Assembly: GCA_031417395.1 (NCBI GenBank)
Contig: JANOVM010000070.1
Coordinates: forward strand, 1-64,000
Length of the DNA stretch: 64,000 nt
DNA from: JADKIH01 sp031417395
Lineage (GTDB): Bacteria > Bacteroidota > Bacteroidia > AKYH767-A > 2013-40CM-41-45
Reading direction: 5' to 3'
The position numbers were made by a program, and so were the translations under genes. Shown one piece after another: positions 16,976 through 26,424 of the stretch. Position 1 is the first letter of the stretch. Every line of letters starts with the position of its first letter. A model generated the notes under the pieces. The model ran no database searches. It was given only the letters and a program-made list of their open reading frames with translations, and was not told where the DNA came from.

Positions 16976-19648
16976 ATGAAAAAAGTACTAAAATTCCTGG
17001 GCATCTTCTTATTGCTTCTTTTAATTTTTTTAATTGCTGCTCCATTTCTGTTTAAAGATAAAATCATCGGAAAGATTAAGGAAGAAGCAAATAAAAACCT
17101 TAATGCAAAATTTAATTTCAGCAGCCTGGATCTTTCTTTAATAAGAAGTTTTCCTAACCTTTCAGTCAATATTGAAAACCTTTCTATTATAAACATAGCT
17201 CCCTTTGAAGAAGATACGCTCATTTATGCTAAAACCTTCGGTTTAACCCTCGATATCATGAGTGTAATCAAAGGAACAGAAATAAAAATTAAAAAAATTG
17301 CCATCGATGATCCTGTTATGAATTTTCTGGTAAACAAAGAGGGAAAAGCAAATTGGGATATTGCCAAATCTTCCGGTGAAAGTTCAAAAGCTTCTGAACC
17401 TTCTTCTTTCAAAGCTTCTTTACAAAAATATTCTGTCACCAATGGAACTATTTTATACAATGATCTGACCATGCCTTTTATGTTAAAGTTGCAGGGTGTT
17501 AATCATACCGGCAGTGGTGATTTTACTCAGGATATTTTTATACTCAAGACCCAATCCGACATTAAATTTGCCGATATGGCCTATGGCGGCGTTAAATATA
17601 TCAGTAAAGCAAAAGCTGATATTCAGGCTGACATTGATATGGATATGAAGAATATGAAGTTCACTTTCAAAGAGAATAAAATACTACTAAACGAATTACA
17701 ACTAGGACTTAACGGATGGGTTGCCATGCCCGATACCAATATTGACATGGATTTGAAATTCAATGCAGCCCAATCAGAGTTCAGAAACTTTTTGTCCTTA
17801 ATACCTGCTGTTTATTCTGAAAACTTTAAAGACCTTAAATCTTCCGGTACCATGAAACTCGACGGAGGTATTAAAGGCAGGTACAATGCTGGTTCTATGC
17901 CAGGATTTAATTTAAATGTTAATATTGATAAAGGGATGTTCAAATACCCTTCTTTGCCTTCTTCTGTAGCCAATGTTTTCGTCGATCTGAAAATTAAAAA
18001 TCCTGACGGAATTCCTGATCATACAACTATCAATCTTTCCCGTTTGCATGCAGAAATGAATGGAAATCCTTTTGATGCAAAACTCATTCTTAAAACTCCG
18101 GTTTCAGATCCTGACATTGACGCTTTCCTCAAAGGAAAAATTGATTTATCAGGAATTTCAAAATTTGTCCCGCTGGAGAAAGGAACAACTTTAAGTGGTT
18201 TAATAACGTCCGATCTTACTGCGAAAGGCCGTTTATCCTCCATAGACCAAAAACGATACGACGAATTCAATGCAAGTGGAAATTTTGGCATAACAGGAAT
18301 GAACTATTCATCAAAAGATACCAAACAGCCTATTGCAATTAATACGATGCAACTTGCTTTTAATCCGCAACACTTTTTGCTAAGTTCATTCATTGCTAAA
18401 ATCGGCAAAAGCGATTTCAATGCAAACGGCACACTGGATAATGTTTTAGCGTATGCTATAAAGAATGAAAAATTAACGGGAAATCTGAATTTGAATTCTA
18501 AAACAATTGACCTCAATGAATTTATGGGGACTGAAAGCGCAGCTTCGGGCACAACAGATACTTCTCAAATAACTCCATTAGATGTACCTGAAAATATTGA
18601 CTTTACACTTAACGCTTCTATTGGAACACTGCTCTATCAAAACCTTTCCATTGGAAATACAAAAGGAGCTCTTGTAATCAAAGATAAAAGCATTAGAATG
18701 AAAGATGTTCAAATGCAATTAATGGATGGAAGTATGAAACTTAATGGAGGGTATTCTTCTGTAAACATTAAAAAACCTTCTTTTGATTTTGCTATAAGCA
18801 TAAATGATTTTGACATTCAAAAAACAACATCTTCATTCCAAACCATTGGTAAAATGGCACCAATCGCCAAGAATTGCATGGGTAAATTTTCAGTTGATAT
18901 GAATATGGTGTCAGACCTGGATCAAAAAATGCAGCCGGTATTGAAAACTTTATCAGGAGCCGGTAAATTATTGGCTAACAATGTGACTGTTTCCAATTTC
19001 CCTGTTTTCAATAAGGTTGCTGATGTATTAAAGATGGAATCATGGAAAAAATTTGTTTTGCCTTCCGTTAACCCTTCCTTTAAATTTGTTAACGGCAGAG
19101 TTTATGTTGATCCTTTTGACATTAACGTGAACGGAATAAAAGCGACAGTTCAGGGCTCCAATGGCTTTGATGAAACTATCGATTACACTATGGCAACGCA
19201 GATTCCTCGTTCTTCCTTCGGAGGTGCGGCCAATAGCGTTCTAAATAACCTGGTCTCTTCAGCAAATTCAAAAGGTGCTAATTTTAATGTTGGCGATGTT
19301 GTTCCAGTAAACATTACCATTGGAGGTACCGTTCCGAATCCAAAAATTGGAACCGATTTAAATAAAGCAGGTGCAAAAGCAATGGATGATTTAAAAGCCA
19401 AAGTTAAAGAAGAATTTGAAACAAAAAAAGCTGAAGCGGAAGCAAGAGCAAAAGAAGAAATTGAAAAGAAGAAAAAAGAAGTCTCTGCAAAACTTGATGC
19501 TGAAAAACAAAAACTAGTCGGCGAGGCTGAAAAAGCAAAAAAAGAAGCAGAAGCAAAGGCTAAGGCAAAAGCTGATAGCCTTAAAAGAGCCGCTGAGAAG
19601 AAAGCTAAAGAGGAAATTAATAAGTTGAACCCGTTTAAACTAAAATAA
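16976..19648 (+). CDS. AsmA-like inner-membrane/periplasmic protein
   Basis: 890 residues. The N-terminus is one membrane helix (MKKVLKFLGIFLLLLLIFL), followed by the AsmA N-terminal domain and long beta-rich repeats. AsmA/TamB-like proteins are thought to bridge the periplasm and move or regulate phospholipids to the outer membrane. The last about 95 residues are strikingly different: a Lys/Glu/Ala coiled coil (repeats such as AEARAKEEIEKKKKE) ending in NPFKLK. This tail follows a VPVNITIGGTVPNPKIGTD closing motif typical of Bacteroidota AsmA proteins. The PorE-like gene follows within about 12 bases, suggesting an operon. Confidence 0.85.
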   Translation: MKKVLKFLGIFLLLLLIFLIAAPFLFKDKIIGKIKEEANKNLNAKFNFSSLDLSLIRSFPNLSVNIENLSIINIAPFEEDTLIYAKTFGLTLDIMSVIKGTEIKIKKIAIDDPVMNFLVNKEGKANWDIAKSSGESSKASEPSSFKASLQKYSVTNGTILYNDLTMPFMLKLQGVNHTGSGDFTQDIFILKTQSDIKFADMAYGGVKYISKAKADIQADIDMDMKNMKFTFKENKILLNELQLGLNGWVAMPDTNIDMDLKFNAAQSEFRNFLSLIPAVYSENFKDLKSSGTMKLDGGIKGRYNAGSMPGFNLNVNIDKGMFKYPSLPSSVANVFVDLKIKNPDGIPDHTTINLSRLHAEMNGNPFDAKLILKTPVSDPDIDAFLKGKIDLSGISKFVPLEKGTTLSGLITSDLTAKGRLSSIDQKRYDEFNASGNFGITGMNYSSKDTKQPIAINTMQLAFNPQHFLLSSFIAKIGKSDFNANGTLDNVLAYAIKNEKLTGNLNLNSKTIDLNEFMGTESAASGTTDTSQITPLDVPENIDFTLNASIGTLLYQNLSIGNTKGALVIKDKSIRMKDVQMQLMDGSMKLNGGYSSVNIKKPSFDFAISINDFDIQKTTSSFQTIGKMAPIAKNCMGKFSVDMNMVSDLDQKMQPVLKTLSGAGKLLANNVTVSNFPVFNKVADVLKMESWKKFVLPSVNPSFKFVNGRVYVDPFDINVNGIKATVQGSNGFDETIDYTMATQIPRSSFGGAANSVLNNLVSSANSKGANFNVGDVVPVNITIGGTVPNPKIGTDLNKAGAKAMDDLKAKVKEEFETKKAEAEARAKEEIEKKKKEVSAKLDAEKQKLVGEAEKAKKEAEAKAKAKADSLKRAAEKKAKEEINKLNPFKLK

Positions 19649-19660
19649 ATAAAATTGTTT

Positions 19661-21601
19661 GTGAAGTGCTTTTATTTTTCTCCCGAAAAAATTATTTCAA
19701 TAATTATATTTATTCTGCTCTCTGTAGATGGTTATGGTCAAGATGGTCTTTGCCCAAAATCAACGAATAAAAAAGCAGTCAAATATTTCCAGGAGGCTAT
19801 GGAGTCCTATAAAGCTCGCAAATATGAAGACGCAAAAGAATTGCTTTCAAAAACAATTGACGCCGATCCTGAATTTGCCGATGCTTATCTTCTTCAGGGA
19901 AATATTGCACTTAAAAGAAAAGAGGACAAAGAACTTGAAGCCAATTATAAAAAAGTAATTGAGCTTTGCCCTGACCTTGATCCGGAAATTTATTTCCAGT
20001 TAGGATGGATGTATTTCGAATTAAAAAAATGGAGTGATTGCGAAGATAACCTGAAACAATTTTTAGAGTATGACCGCATTAAAGAAGATAAAGCGGCTAA
20101 GGCGGAAAACATGCTTTCAAAGGCACATTTAATTGCTCATCCGGTTCCTTTCAACCCTGTTCCTGTTTCTGATATTTCTACTGCCGACCCTGAATATCTT
20201 CCTTACATTTCTCCCGACAATGAATTAGCTTTTTTTACCAGGAGGTTTGAAATGACAGCAAAAAACATGCTCACACCACAAAGTGTAGAAAAGTTCATGA
20301 TCGCTCATATACAAAAAGATGGAAAATACGACAGAGGTAAACCCATGGAAGATCCCTTTAATAAAGGGTCCAGTAATAATGAAGGCGGCGCTACAATAAC
20401 TATTGATAATAAACACTTGTTCTTTACCGTCAACGTTAAAGGCAACTTTGATATTTGTACTTCCGATTTTAAAAACGGTCTATGGACAGAAATTCGAAAC
20501 CTGGGGCCTGAAATAAACGATCCTAAACAATGGGATGCTCAACCTACTATATCTTCCAATGGTAAAACACTTTATTTTGCTTCTGCACGGGATCCATTAA
20601 GTGGTATTGATATATATAAAACTGAAAAAGACGATGAAGGAAATTGGAAAAAAGCTGTCAGGTTAGGCAACAATATCAATACAAACGGCAATGATAAATC
20701 GCCTTTCATGCATAGTGATAGTAAGACATTTTATTTTTCCTCCGACAGTTTACCGGGATTGGGCGGCTATGATATTTATAAATGCCAGATGGATGAAAAT
20801 GGAAATTTTCAAAAACCTGTAAACCTTGGCTACCCTATAAATACAGAAGCAGATGAAGTCGGATTTTTTGTAAGTCTTGAAGGCAAAAAAGGATACTTCG
20901 CTTCCAATAAACTCTCTAAAACAAAAAACGACGGTTTTGATATCTATTCTTTTGATTTGTATCCTGAAGCTCGTCCTAACAGGGTCTATTTTCAGAAAGG
21001 AGACTTGAACGGTCCCGATAATAAAGATTCAATTCCTGCTACCATTCAAATTAAAACAGCTAATTCAAAAAAAATAACACAGGTCGATGTAGATTCTGTT
21101 ACAGGGGAGTATGCTTTCGTCGTCGATTTCAAAGAAGATCTTTTGGTTTCAATAAAAAAGGAAGGATATGCTTTTCAATCGCAATATGTTTCTGCCAAAG
21201 ACACAACTAATTTCGAACCTAAAAAAGTTGATATAGAATTAAAGAAGCTGGAAGTTGGTAAAACTTATGAGATCAATGACATTCTTTTTGCTACTAATAG
21301 CTATGAAGTTAACGACACCATTAAAACGGTATTAGATGAATTTATCGAATATTTAAAAGTAAACCCAAAACTTATTGTAGCAATACAAGGGCATACCGAT
21401 AATATTGGTAAACCGGCTGATAATATGATTCTTTCACAAAACAGAGCAAAGGCTGTAGCTGATTATTTAGTGTCTCATGCAATTTCTCCTTCAAGAATTT
21501 CACATAAAGGATTTGGAGAAACGGTTCCTGTTGCGGGTAATGATTTAGAAAAGGGACGTGCTAAGAACAGGAGAACTGTTTTTGTAGTAACTTCCAAGTA
21601 A
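19661..21601 (+). CDS. PorE-like envelope protein: TPR, beta-propeller, CRD and OmpA domains
   Basis: 646 residues. Order: signal peptide ending near DGYGQ, TPR helices (about 35-140), a PD40/WD40-like propeller (about 165-430) with repeated FxSDR/GxxDIY-type blades, a carboxypeptidase-regulatory-like domain (about 445-530), and a C-terminal OmpA peptidoglycan-binding domain with QGHTDNIG and LSQNRAKAVADYL. This is the same domain order as PorE, a T9SS component that ties the secretion machine to peptidoglycan. Unlike the P. gingivalis protein I see no lipobox. The start is uncertain: GTG at 19661 (chosen) or TTG at 19655. It follows the AsmA gene closely. Confidence 0.78.
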   Translation: MKCFYFSPEKIISIIIFILLSVDGYGQDGLCPKSTNKKAVKYFQEAMESYKARKYEDAKELLSKTIDADPEFADAYLLQGNIALKRKEDKELEANYKKVIELCPDLDPEIYFQLGWMYFELKKWSDCEDNLKQFLEYDRIKEDKAAKAENMLSKAHLIAHPVPFNPVPVSDISTADPEYLPYISPDNELAFFTRRFEMTAKNMLTPQSVEKFMIAHIQKDGKYDRGKPMEDPFNKGSSNNEGGATITIDNKHLFFTVNVKGNFDICTSDFKNGLWTEIRNLGPEINDPKQWDAQPTISSNGKTLYFASARDPLSGIDIYKTEKDDEGNWKKAVRLGNNINTNGNDKSPFMHSDSKTFYFSSDSLPGLGGYDIYKCQMDENGNFQKPVNLGYPINTEADEVGFFVSLEGKKGYFASNKLSKTKNDGFDIYSFDLYPEARPNRVYFQKGDLNGPDNKDSIPATIQIKTANSKKITQVDVDSVTGEYAFVVDFKEDLLVSIKKEGYAFQSQYVSAKDTTNFEPKKVDIELKKLEVGKTYEINDILFATNSYEVNDTIKTVLDEFIEYLKVNPKLIVAIQGHTDNIGKPADNMILSQNRAKAVADYLVSHAISPSRISHKGFGETVPVAGNDLEKGRAKNRRTVFVVTSK

Positions 21602-21703
21602 AAATATTTTCCATAGAAAAGTTGGCAGGGTTTCTGTAAAGTAAAAACAGTTTTTGTTATGGAAATTTAACCACTCCTGTATCAGGACACAAAATAAACA
21701 CAT

Positions 21704-23302
21704 ATGAAAAAATCACTTTTAGCATACTTGCTTTTTGCAGGTTTTTGTGCTTCCGCTCAATCGGAGAAAAGCATTGTAAATTCAGACATTAAAGATGTAA
21801 AAGTTTTTGTCTCAGGAGCCCAGATCAACAGGGTTCTGCGTACGAGTGTCGAAGCCGGTATAACCAGACTCGCTATTGAAAATTTATCTTCTCAAATCGA
21901 CCAGGGCTCAATTACGGCAACAATTAACGGCGAAGCTATGGTTCTTTCAACATCATTTGAAATGGATTATCTGAAAGAAAAAAGAATGTCGCCGGAGTTG
22001 AAAAAGTTAAAAGACTCTCTTGAAATCCTGACTTCTGAAATGAATGAACTCAACATGCTAAAGTCTGTTTATACTGAGGAAACGGCCATGCTAAACGCCA
22101 ATAAAAGTATTGGTGGAAGTAACGTAGGAATCAATGCAGACAATTTAAAAAAAGTAATAGATTTTTATAGAAGCCGCATGATAGAGGTAAAAAGCAAGGT
22201 CATGGACATAGAAAAAAAGCAGGTAAAGCTCAATGACAAAATTACCAGAATCAACGAACAAATTGAACAGGAAAACGGAAAAATCAACAAGCCCTACGGA
22301 ACAATTTTAGTCGATATTTCAGCTAAACAAAAAGCTAATATTGAAATTGAGCTTAGTTACTATTGCCAGGGTGCATCCTGGAGACCATCTTATGATATTC
22401 GTGCTAAAAATACAAAGAGTGAAGTTTCTCTAATGTATAAAGCAAATGTTAATCAGAACACCGGCGAAAACTGGGAGAAAGTTAATGTTACCTTATCTAC
22501 AGGCAACCCTACATTGGGTGGCAATAAACCACAATTACAGCCGTGGTTTCTTAGGTATTATGTACCTGTTCAATATAGACAGGATGGTATGAGGCAAATG
22601 AGCGCTCCTGCTTCTATCGAATCGCAGCTCCTCTCTGTAAAGAAAGAAGAGATTGTAAAAGCAATGCCTGATATGGTTCGAATGGAGGAAAATCAGCTCG
22701 TCACTGAATTCGAAATTCAAATACCTTATACCATACTTTCAAATAGTAAAGATGTTTTAATGGACATTCAATCTTTTAATCTACCTGCAGATTTTGCTTA
22801 TTACGGTACTCCAAAAATTGACAAAGATGCTTTCCTGGCAGCTAAAATTACAGGATGGGAAAAACTCAATCTGCTTCCCGGATCTTCTAAAATTTACCTC
22901 GAAAACAGTTATGTCGGCGAATCATACATCAATCCAGCATCTGCACTCGATACCTTGTTACTTTCTTTCGGTCGTGATAAACGAATAGTAATAAAACGTG
23001 ATAAAGTTAAGGACATGAATACAACAAAGTTCATAGGAGGAAATGTCGAAAAGGAATTTTTGTTTGAAACTACAATCAGAAACAATAAAAAGGATGATGT
23101 TACAATTACCCTTGACGATCAGGTTCCATTATCAACCGATGAATCGATAAAAATTTCTACCGGCGAATTATCTAAAGGAAATTACAATAGTGAAACAGGC
23201 ATGATTAACTGGAAACTTGATCTAAAACCGGGAGAAACTAAAAAAATTCGTTTTGGCTATAAAGTGAAGTATCCGAAAGATAAAGTAATACAAGGACTTT
23301 AA
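21704..23302 (+). CDS. DUF4139 / mucoidy inhibitor MuiA family secreted protein
   Basis: 532 residues with a signal peptide (cleavage near ASAQS). The N-terminal DUF4140 region (about 25-125) leads into a coiled coil (about 100-200), then the DUF4139 beta domain with SYYCQGASWRPSYDIRA, NTGENWEKVNVTLSTGNP and a closing WKLDLKPGETKKIRFGYKVKYP. The family is named after MuiA, reported to affect mucoidy, but the molecular function is unknown. It lies 102 bases after the PorE-like gene and upstream of a secreted adhesin, so it sits in an envelope cluster. Confidence 0.85.
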   Translation: MKKSLLAYLLFAGFCASAQSEKSIVNSDIKDVKVFVSGAQINRVLRTSVEAGITRLAIENLSSQIDQGSITATINGEAMVLSTSFEMDYLKEKRMSPELKKLKDSLEILTSEMNELNMLKSVYTEETAMLNANKSIGGSNVGINADNLKKVIDFYRSRMIEVKSKVMDIEKKQVKLNDKITRINEQIEQENGKINKPYGTILVDISAKQKANIEIELSYYCQGASWRPSYDIRAKNTKSEVSLMYKANVNQNTGENWEKVNVTLSTGNPTLGGNKPQLQPWFLRYYVPVQYRQDGMRQMSAPASIESQLLSVKKEEIVKAMPDMVRMEENQLVTEFEIQIPYTILSNSKDVLMDIQSFNLPADFAYYGTPKIDKDAFLAAKITGWEKLNLLPGSSKIYLENSYVGESYINPASALDTLLLSFGRDKRIVIKRDKVKDMNTTKFIGGNVEKEFLFETTIRNNKKDDVTITLDDQVPLSTDESIKISTGELSKGNYNSETGMINWKLDLKPGETKKIRFGYKVKYPKDKVIQGL

Positions 23303-23365
23303 CCATTGATGCCTTGCCTGATATGCTAAAAAATCGTTATTTTGCATATCCCCCAATCCATCAAT

Positions 23366-25018
23366 GTGAAGCTTCTTAAAAAGTGCCTGACGTTATTTCT
23401 TTTCCTCCTATCTCAAAAGCAATATGCTCAATGCACAGCTATAATCAATACCTTTCCTTTCATAGAGGGTTTTGAAACTGGCACTGCAAATTGGGTAAGT
23501 GGAGGTGTAAATAATGATTGGGCTTGGGGAAGTCCTTCAAAAACGACTATTAATTCCGCCGGTGCCGGCTCAAAATGCTGGATCACCGGCGGACTTGTCT
23601 CTTCTTTTTATAATTATGGTGAACGGTCTTGGGTTGGAAGTCCATGTTTTGATTTTACTTCACTCGACAGACCTTTTCTTTCTTTTCTGATTTTCTGGGA
23701 CACTGAAAGAACTTATGATGGTGGTAACTTACAATATTCCATTGATGGCGGCACTACATGGTCCAATGTCGGTTCAATGAACTCTTCCAACTCTTGTACT
23801 GATCAAAATTGGTTTACTAATTCGTCTATCATAAACCTGAATGGACTTGTCAATAATGCCCAGGGTTGGTCGGGAACGGTAAAACCATCTTCCGGTTCAT
23901 GCAGTGGAGGTGGAGGCAGCGGAACATGGAAGCTAGCAACTCGTTGCATTAAAAACCTGGCCAATAAACCGCAAGTTAAATTTCGTTTCACTTTTGGAAG
24001 CGGAACAACCTGCAACGATTATGACGGTTTAGCTTTCGACGATTTTACAATCTCAAATGCTCCCGATTTCCCTGTTGATTTTGAAATCGCCTGCACTGGA
24101 GGATCAAGTGTAAGTGTAAAGGAACTTTTCCCGAATTGTCATACATATTGGGACTGGGATTTTGGTGATACAGCATCTATTAACAATAAGTCATCGGGTG
24201 TTAATTCCTCTCATCCTTTTACAACAGGTGGAAATTTTTTTATTACATTAAAAACAGGAGGCAATTGTTCAGCCGATACACAAATTGTCAAACAAGTGAA
24301 AATACTTTCCGCTTTAACAAATGCTACACCTGTCAGTTGCCTCGGTAGTTCCAATGGCAAAGCGGAAATTCTGGTCCAAAACCCCGGAATGGGATTATCG
24401 TATTCATGGTCAAACAACCCAACTCTAAACTCAAACATAAATAACAATGTGCCTGTTGGCGATTATTCCGTTACCTTAATGGAACCCGGTTCTTGTGATC
24501 GAACTTATACAGTATCAATTACCAATGGTCCCGGAGCTTTTCCAAATGTTTCATTAGGTAATGATACTACTATTTGTTCCGGTTCACAAGTGATTTTATT
24601 TCCCGGCTCTTTCAGATCTTACAAATGGCAGGATAATTCTTCGGATTCAAATTATGTTGTTAAAAAAGCAGGAATTTATTCTGTTACTATTTCAAATTCA
24701 TCCGGATGTAATGCTTCTGACTCTATTTCCATAGTAGAAGATTGTATAAACGACATAATTATTCCTAATTCATTTACACCTAATGGCGACGGTTCCAATG
24801 AGGTTTTCAATGTCATTGGTTCGCAAACGGAATTGTATAAATTATTGGTATTTAACAGATGGGGGGAGTTGATATTTAAATCAGAAGATAGAAATCTGGG
24901 ATGGGATGGTCAATTCAAAGGTAAGTTAGTGCAGGAAGGTATTTATAATTACATTGTCACCTATGATATAGACGGAACTGCAAAAAGCAAAACAGGTTCT
25001 GTATTCCTTTTTAGATAA
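23366..25018 (+). CDS. Secreted multidomain protein with gliding-motility / T9SS type B C-terminal domain
   Basis: About 550 residues. Signal peptide MKLLKKCLTLFLFLLSQKQYAQ. Next comes a MAM-like jelly-roll domain (FEGFETGTANW onward, to about 230), a PKD domain (CHTYWDWDFGD), a SprB-type repeat (TPVSCLGSSNGKAEI ... VPVGDYSVTL), another Ig-like repeat (LGNDTTICSG), and the C-terminal CHU_C domain (IIPNSFTPNGDGSNEVF ... VFNRWGELIF) that directs export through T9SS and cell-surface attachment. A likely adhesin. The frame opens at a TTG at 23342 within a promoter-like stretch; GTG at 23366 is preferred because it places a normal signal peptide at the N-terminus. Confidence 0.85.
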   Translation: MKLLKKCLTLFLFLLSQKQYAQCTAIINTFPFIEGFETGTANWVSGGVNNDWAWGSPSKTTINSAGAGSKCWITGGLVSSFYNYGERSWVGSPCFDFTSLDRPFLSFLIFWDTERTYDGGNLQYSIDGGTTWSNVGSMNSSNSCTDQNWFTNSSIINLNGLVNNAQGWSGTVKPSSGSCSGGGGSGTWKLATRCIKNLANKPQVKFRFTFGSGTTCNDYDGLAFDDFTISNAPDFPVDFEIACTGGSSVSVKELFPNCHTYWDWDFGDTASINNKSSGVNSSHPFTTGGNFFITLKTGGNCSADTQIVKQVKILSALTNATPVSCLGSSNGKAEILVQNPGMGLSYSWSNNPTLNSNINNNVPVGDYSVTLMEPGSCDRTYTVSITNGPGAFPNVSLGNDTTICSGSQVILFPGSFRSYKWQDNSSDSNYVVKKAGIYSVTISNSSGCNASDSISIVEDCINDIIIPNSFTPNGDGSNEVFNVIGSQTELYKLLVFNRWGELIFKSEDRNLGWDGQFKGKLVQEGIYNYIVTYDIDGTAKSKTGSVFLFR

Positions 25019-25060
25019 AATGTTTACACCTCAATTATCTTATAAAGATTTACTTTTTAT

Positions 25061-26014
25061 ATGAAATCTTTTATTCTTCTTTTTTCATTTTTTCAATTTT
25101 TAGTATCACAAGCATCTGAACCCACTTTTTCGAAACTTTCATCAGATACTGCTTTTACCGATTCAATCCATTTTTTTTCAAATACTTTACAAGCAAACAA
25201 AAAAAGAATTAATTTATTAAATTACTCCATTTCCGGAACGTATGGATTGAGCATGTACTGGCTCTATACACAATGGTACAAGGATTATCCCGGTTCCTCT
25301 TTTCATTTTTTTAATGATAATAGTGAATGGCTGCAAATGGATAAATTCGCTCATACATGGGATGCTTACTTAATTTCAAAATCAATTTCAAAGTGTTACA
25401 AATGGGCCGGGTATGAAAATAAGAAATCTATACTCTATGGCATTGCCATTACAGGTTTGTATCAAACAACCATAGAAGTATTCGATGGCTTTTCAAAAGA
25501 ATGGGGATTTAGCGGTGGTGATATTTTGGCGAACTCAATTGGTCTGGCATCTTTTGCTTTTCAGGAGTTACACTGGAAAGAACAGCGAATAACATTAAAA
25601 CTTTCTTTTCATCAGACTAAGTACTCATCATACAGACCCAAATTACTCGGTGAAAATATATTCGAAAATATAATTAAGGATTACAATGGGTTGACCAATT
25701 GGGTATGTATTAATCCTCACAGCTTTTTTAAAAATTCAGTATTTCCGAAATGGCTAAGTTTAGCTATTGGATTTGGAGCAGAAGGAATGACAGGCGGAAA
25801 AACAAATCCTGAAATAGTTAACGGAAAAATTATTCCTGCTTTTGATCGTTACAGACAATATTATTTTTCTGTTGATTTTGAGTTGTCAAAGATAAAGACT
25901 CAATCAGCATTCTTTTCGTCTTTATTCAGGATAATAAATATTGTTCATCTTCCAGCTCCTGCAATTGAATTCAGAAGCGGAGGGAAGCCGCAATACAAAG
26001 CCCTCTATTTTTGA
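25061..26014 (+). CDS. DUF2279 family envelope protein
   Basis: 317 residues with an N-terminal hydrophobic signal (about 1-18). The DUF2279 core spans about residues 60-180, with SMYWLYTQWYKDYPG, the MDKFAHTWDAYLISK stretch and SGGDILANSIG. The C-terminal part is rich in aromatic beta-strand-like segments. The family is described as predicted periplasmic or outer-membrane, with unknown function. It follows the secreted adhesin gene after 42 bases on the same strand. Confidence 0.78.
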   Translation: MKSFILLFSFFQFLVSQASEPTFSKLSSDTAFTDSIHFFSNTLQANKKRINLLNYSISGTYGLSMYWLYTQWYKDYPGSSFHFFNDNSEWLQMDKFAHTWDAYLISKSISKCYKWAGYENKKSILYGIAITGLYQTTIEVFDGFSKEWGFSGGDILANSIGLASFAFQELHWKEQRITLKLSFHQTKYSSYRPKLLGENIFENIIKDYNGLTNWVCINPHSFFKNSVFPKWLSLAIGFGAEGMTGGKTNPEIVNGKIIPAFDRYRQYYFSVDFELSKIKTQSAFFSSLFRIINIVHLPAPAIEFRSGGKPQYKALYF

Positions 26015-26046
26015 GAGCTAAAGCAAAATTCTTCAAAAGAAAATTT

Positions 26047-26364
26047 TTAATAAGTCGATAGAGAAGGATCAATTTCTTTAGCATAAGCCAGTATGCCCCC
26101 TTTTAAATTAAACAGATTGGAAAAACCATGTCTTTTCTCCAATTCGCTTATCACTGCAGCACTTCGGGCACCGGATCGGCAATGAACAATTACAGGTTTA
26201 TCTTTTGAAATTTTTTCGACTTCATTAAAAATTGAACCAACAGGAATTAATTCTCCGTTTAAATTGCAAATATCATATTCATGCGGTTCTCTTACGTCAA
26301 TTAATTGAAAGTCATCTTTATTATCCATTTTTGATTTTAATTCCTGCACTGTTATTTCTTTCAT
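26047..26364 (-). CDS. Rhodanese-like domain protein
   Basis: 105 residues, a single rhodanese domain. Persulfide-carrying cysteine in the loop VHCRSGARSA (Cys at about 70); the N-terminal half has the LIDVREPHEYDICN signature. Such single-domain proteins move sulfane sulfur; the CRSGAR loop length is that of sulfurtransferases rather than Cdc25 phosphatases. It is the last gene in a minus-strand run dedA-aroE-uvrB-rhodanese, 60 bases after uvrB. Confidence 0.9.
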   Translation of the reverse strand: MKEITVQELKSKMDNKDDFQLIDVREPHEYDICNLNGELIPVGSIFNEVEKISKDKPVIVHCRSGARSAAVISELEKRHGFSNLFNLKGGILAYAKEIDPSLSTY

Positions 26365-26424
26365 GATTCAAGTATTAAATTAATTTATTAAAGTATACGT
26401 CCGATTGTTTAATAATTTCAATTC

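Noticed and set aside
21602..21703. Inverted repeat TTTCCATA / TATGGAAA after the PorE-like gene
   Set aside because: The loop is about 35-40 bases with no T tract, too weak for a terminator call.
23342..23365. TTG start for the secreted type B protein
   Set aside because: It sits in a promoter-like stretch, and the GTG at 23366 gives a normal signal peptide.
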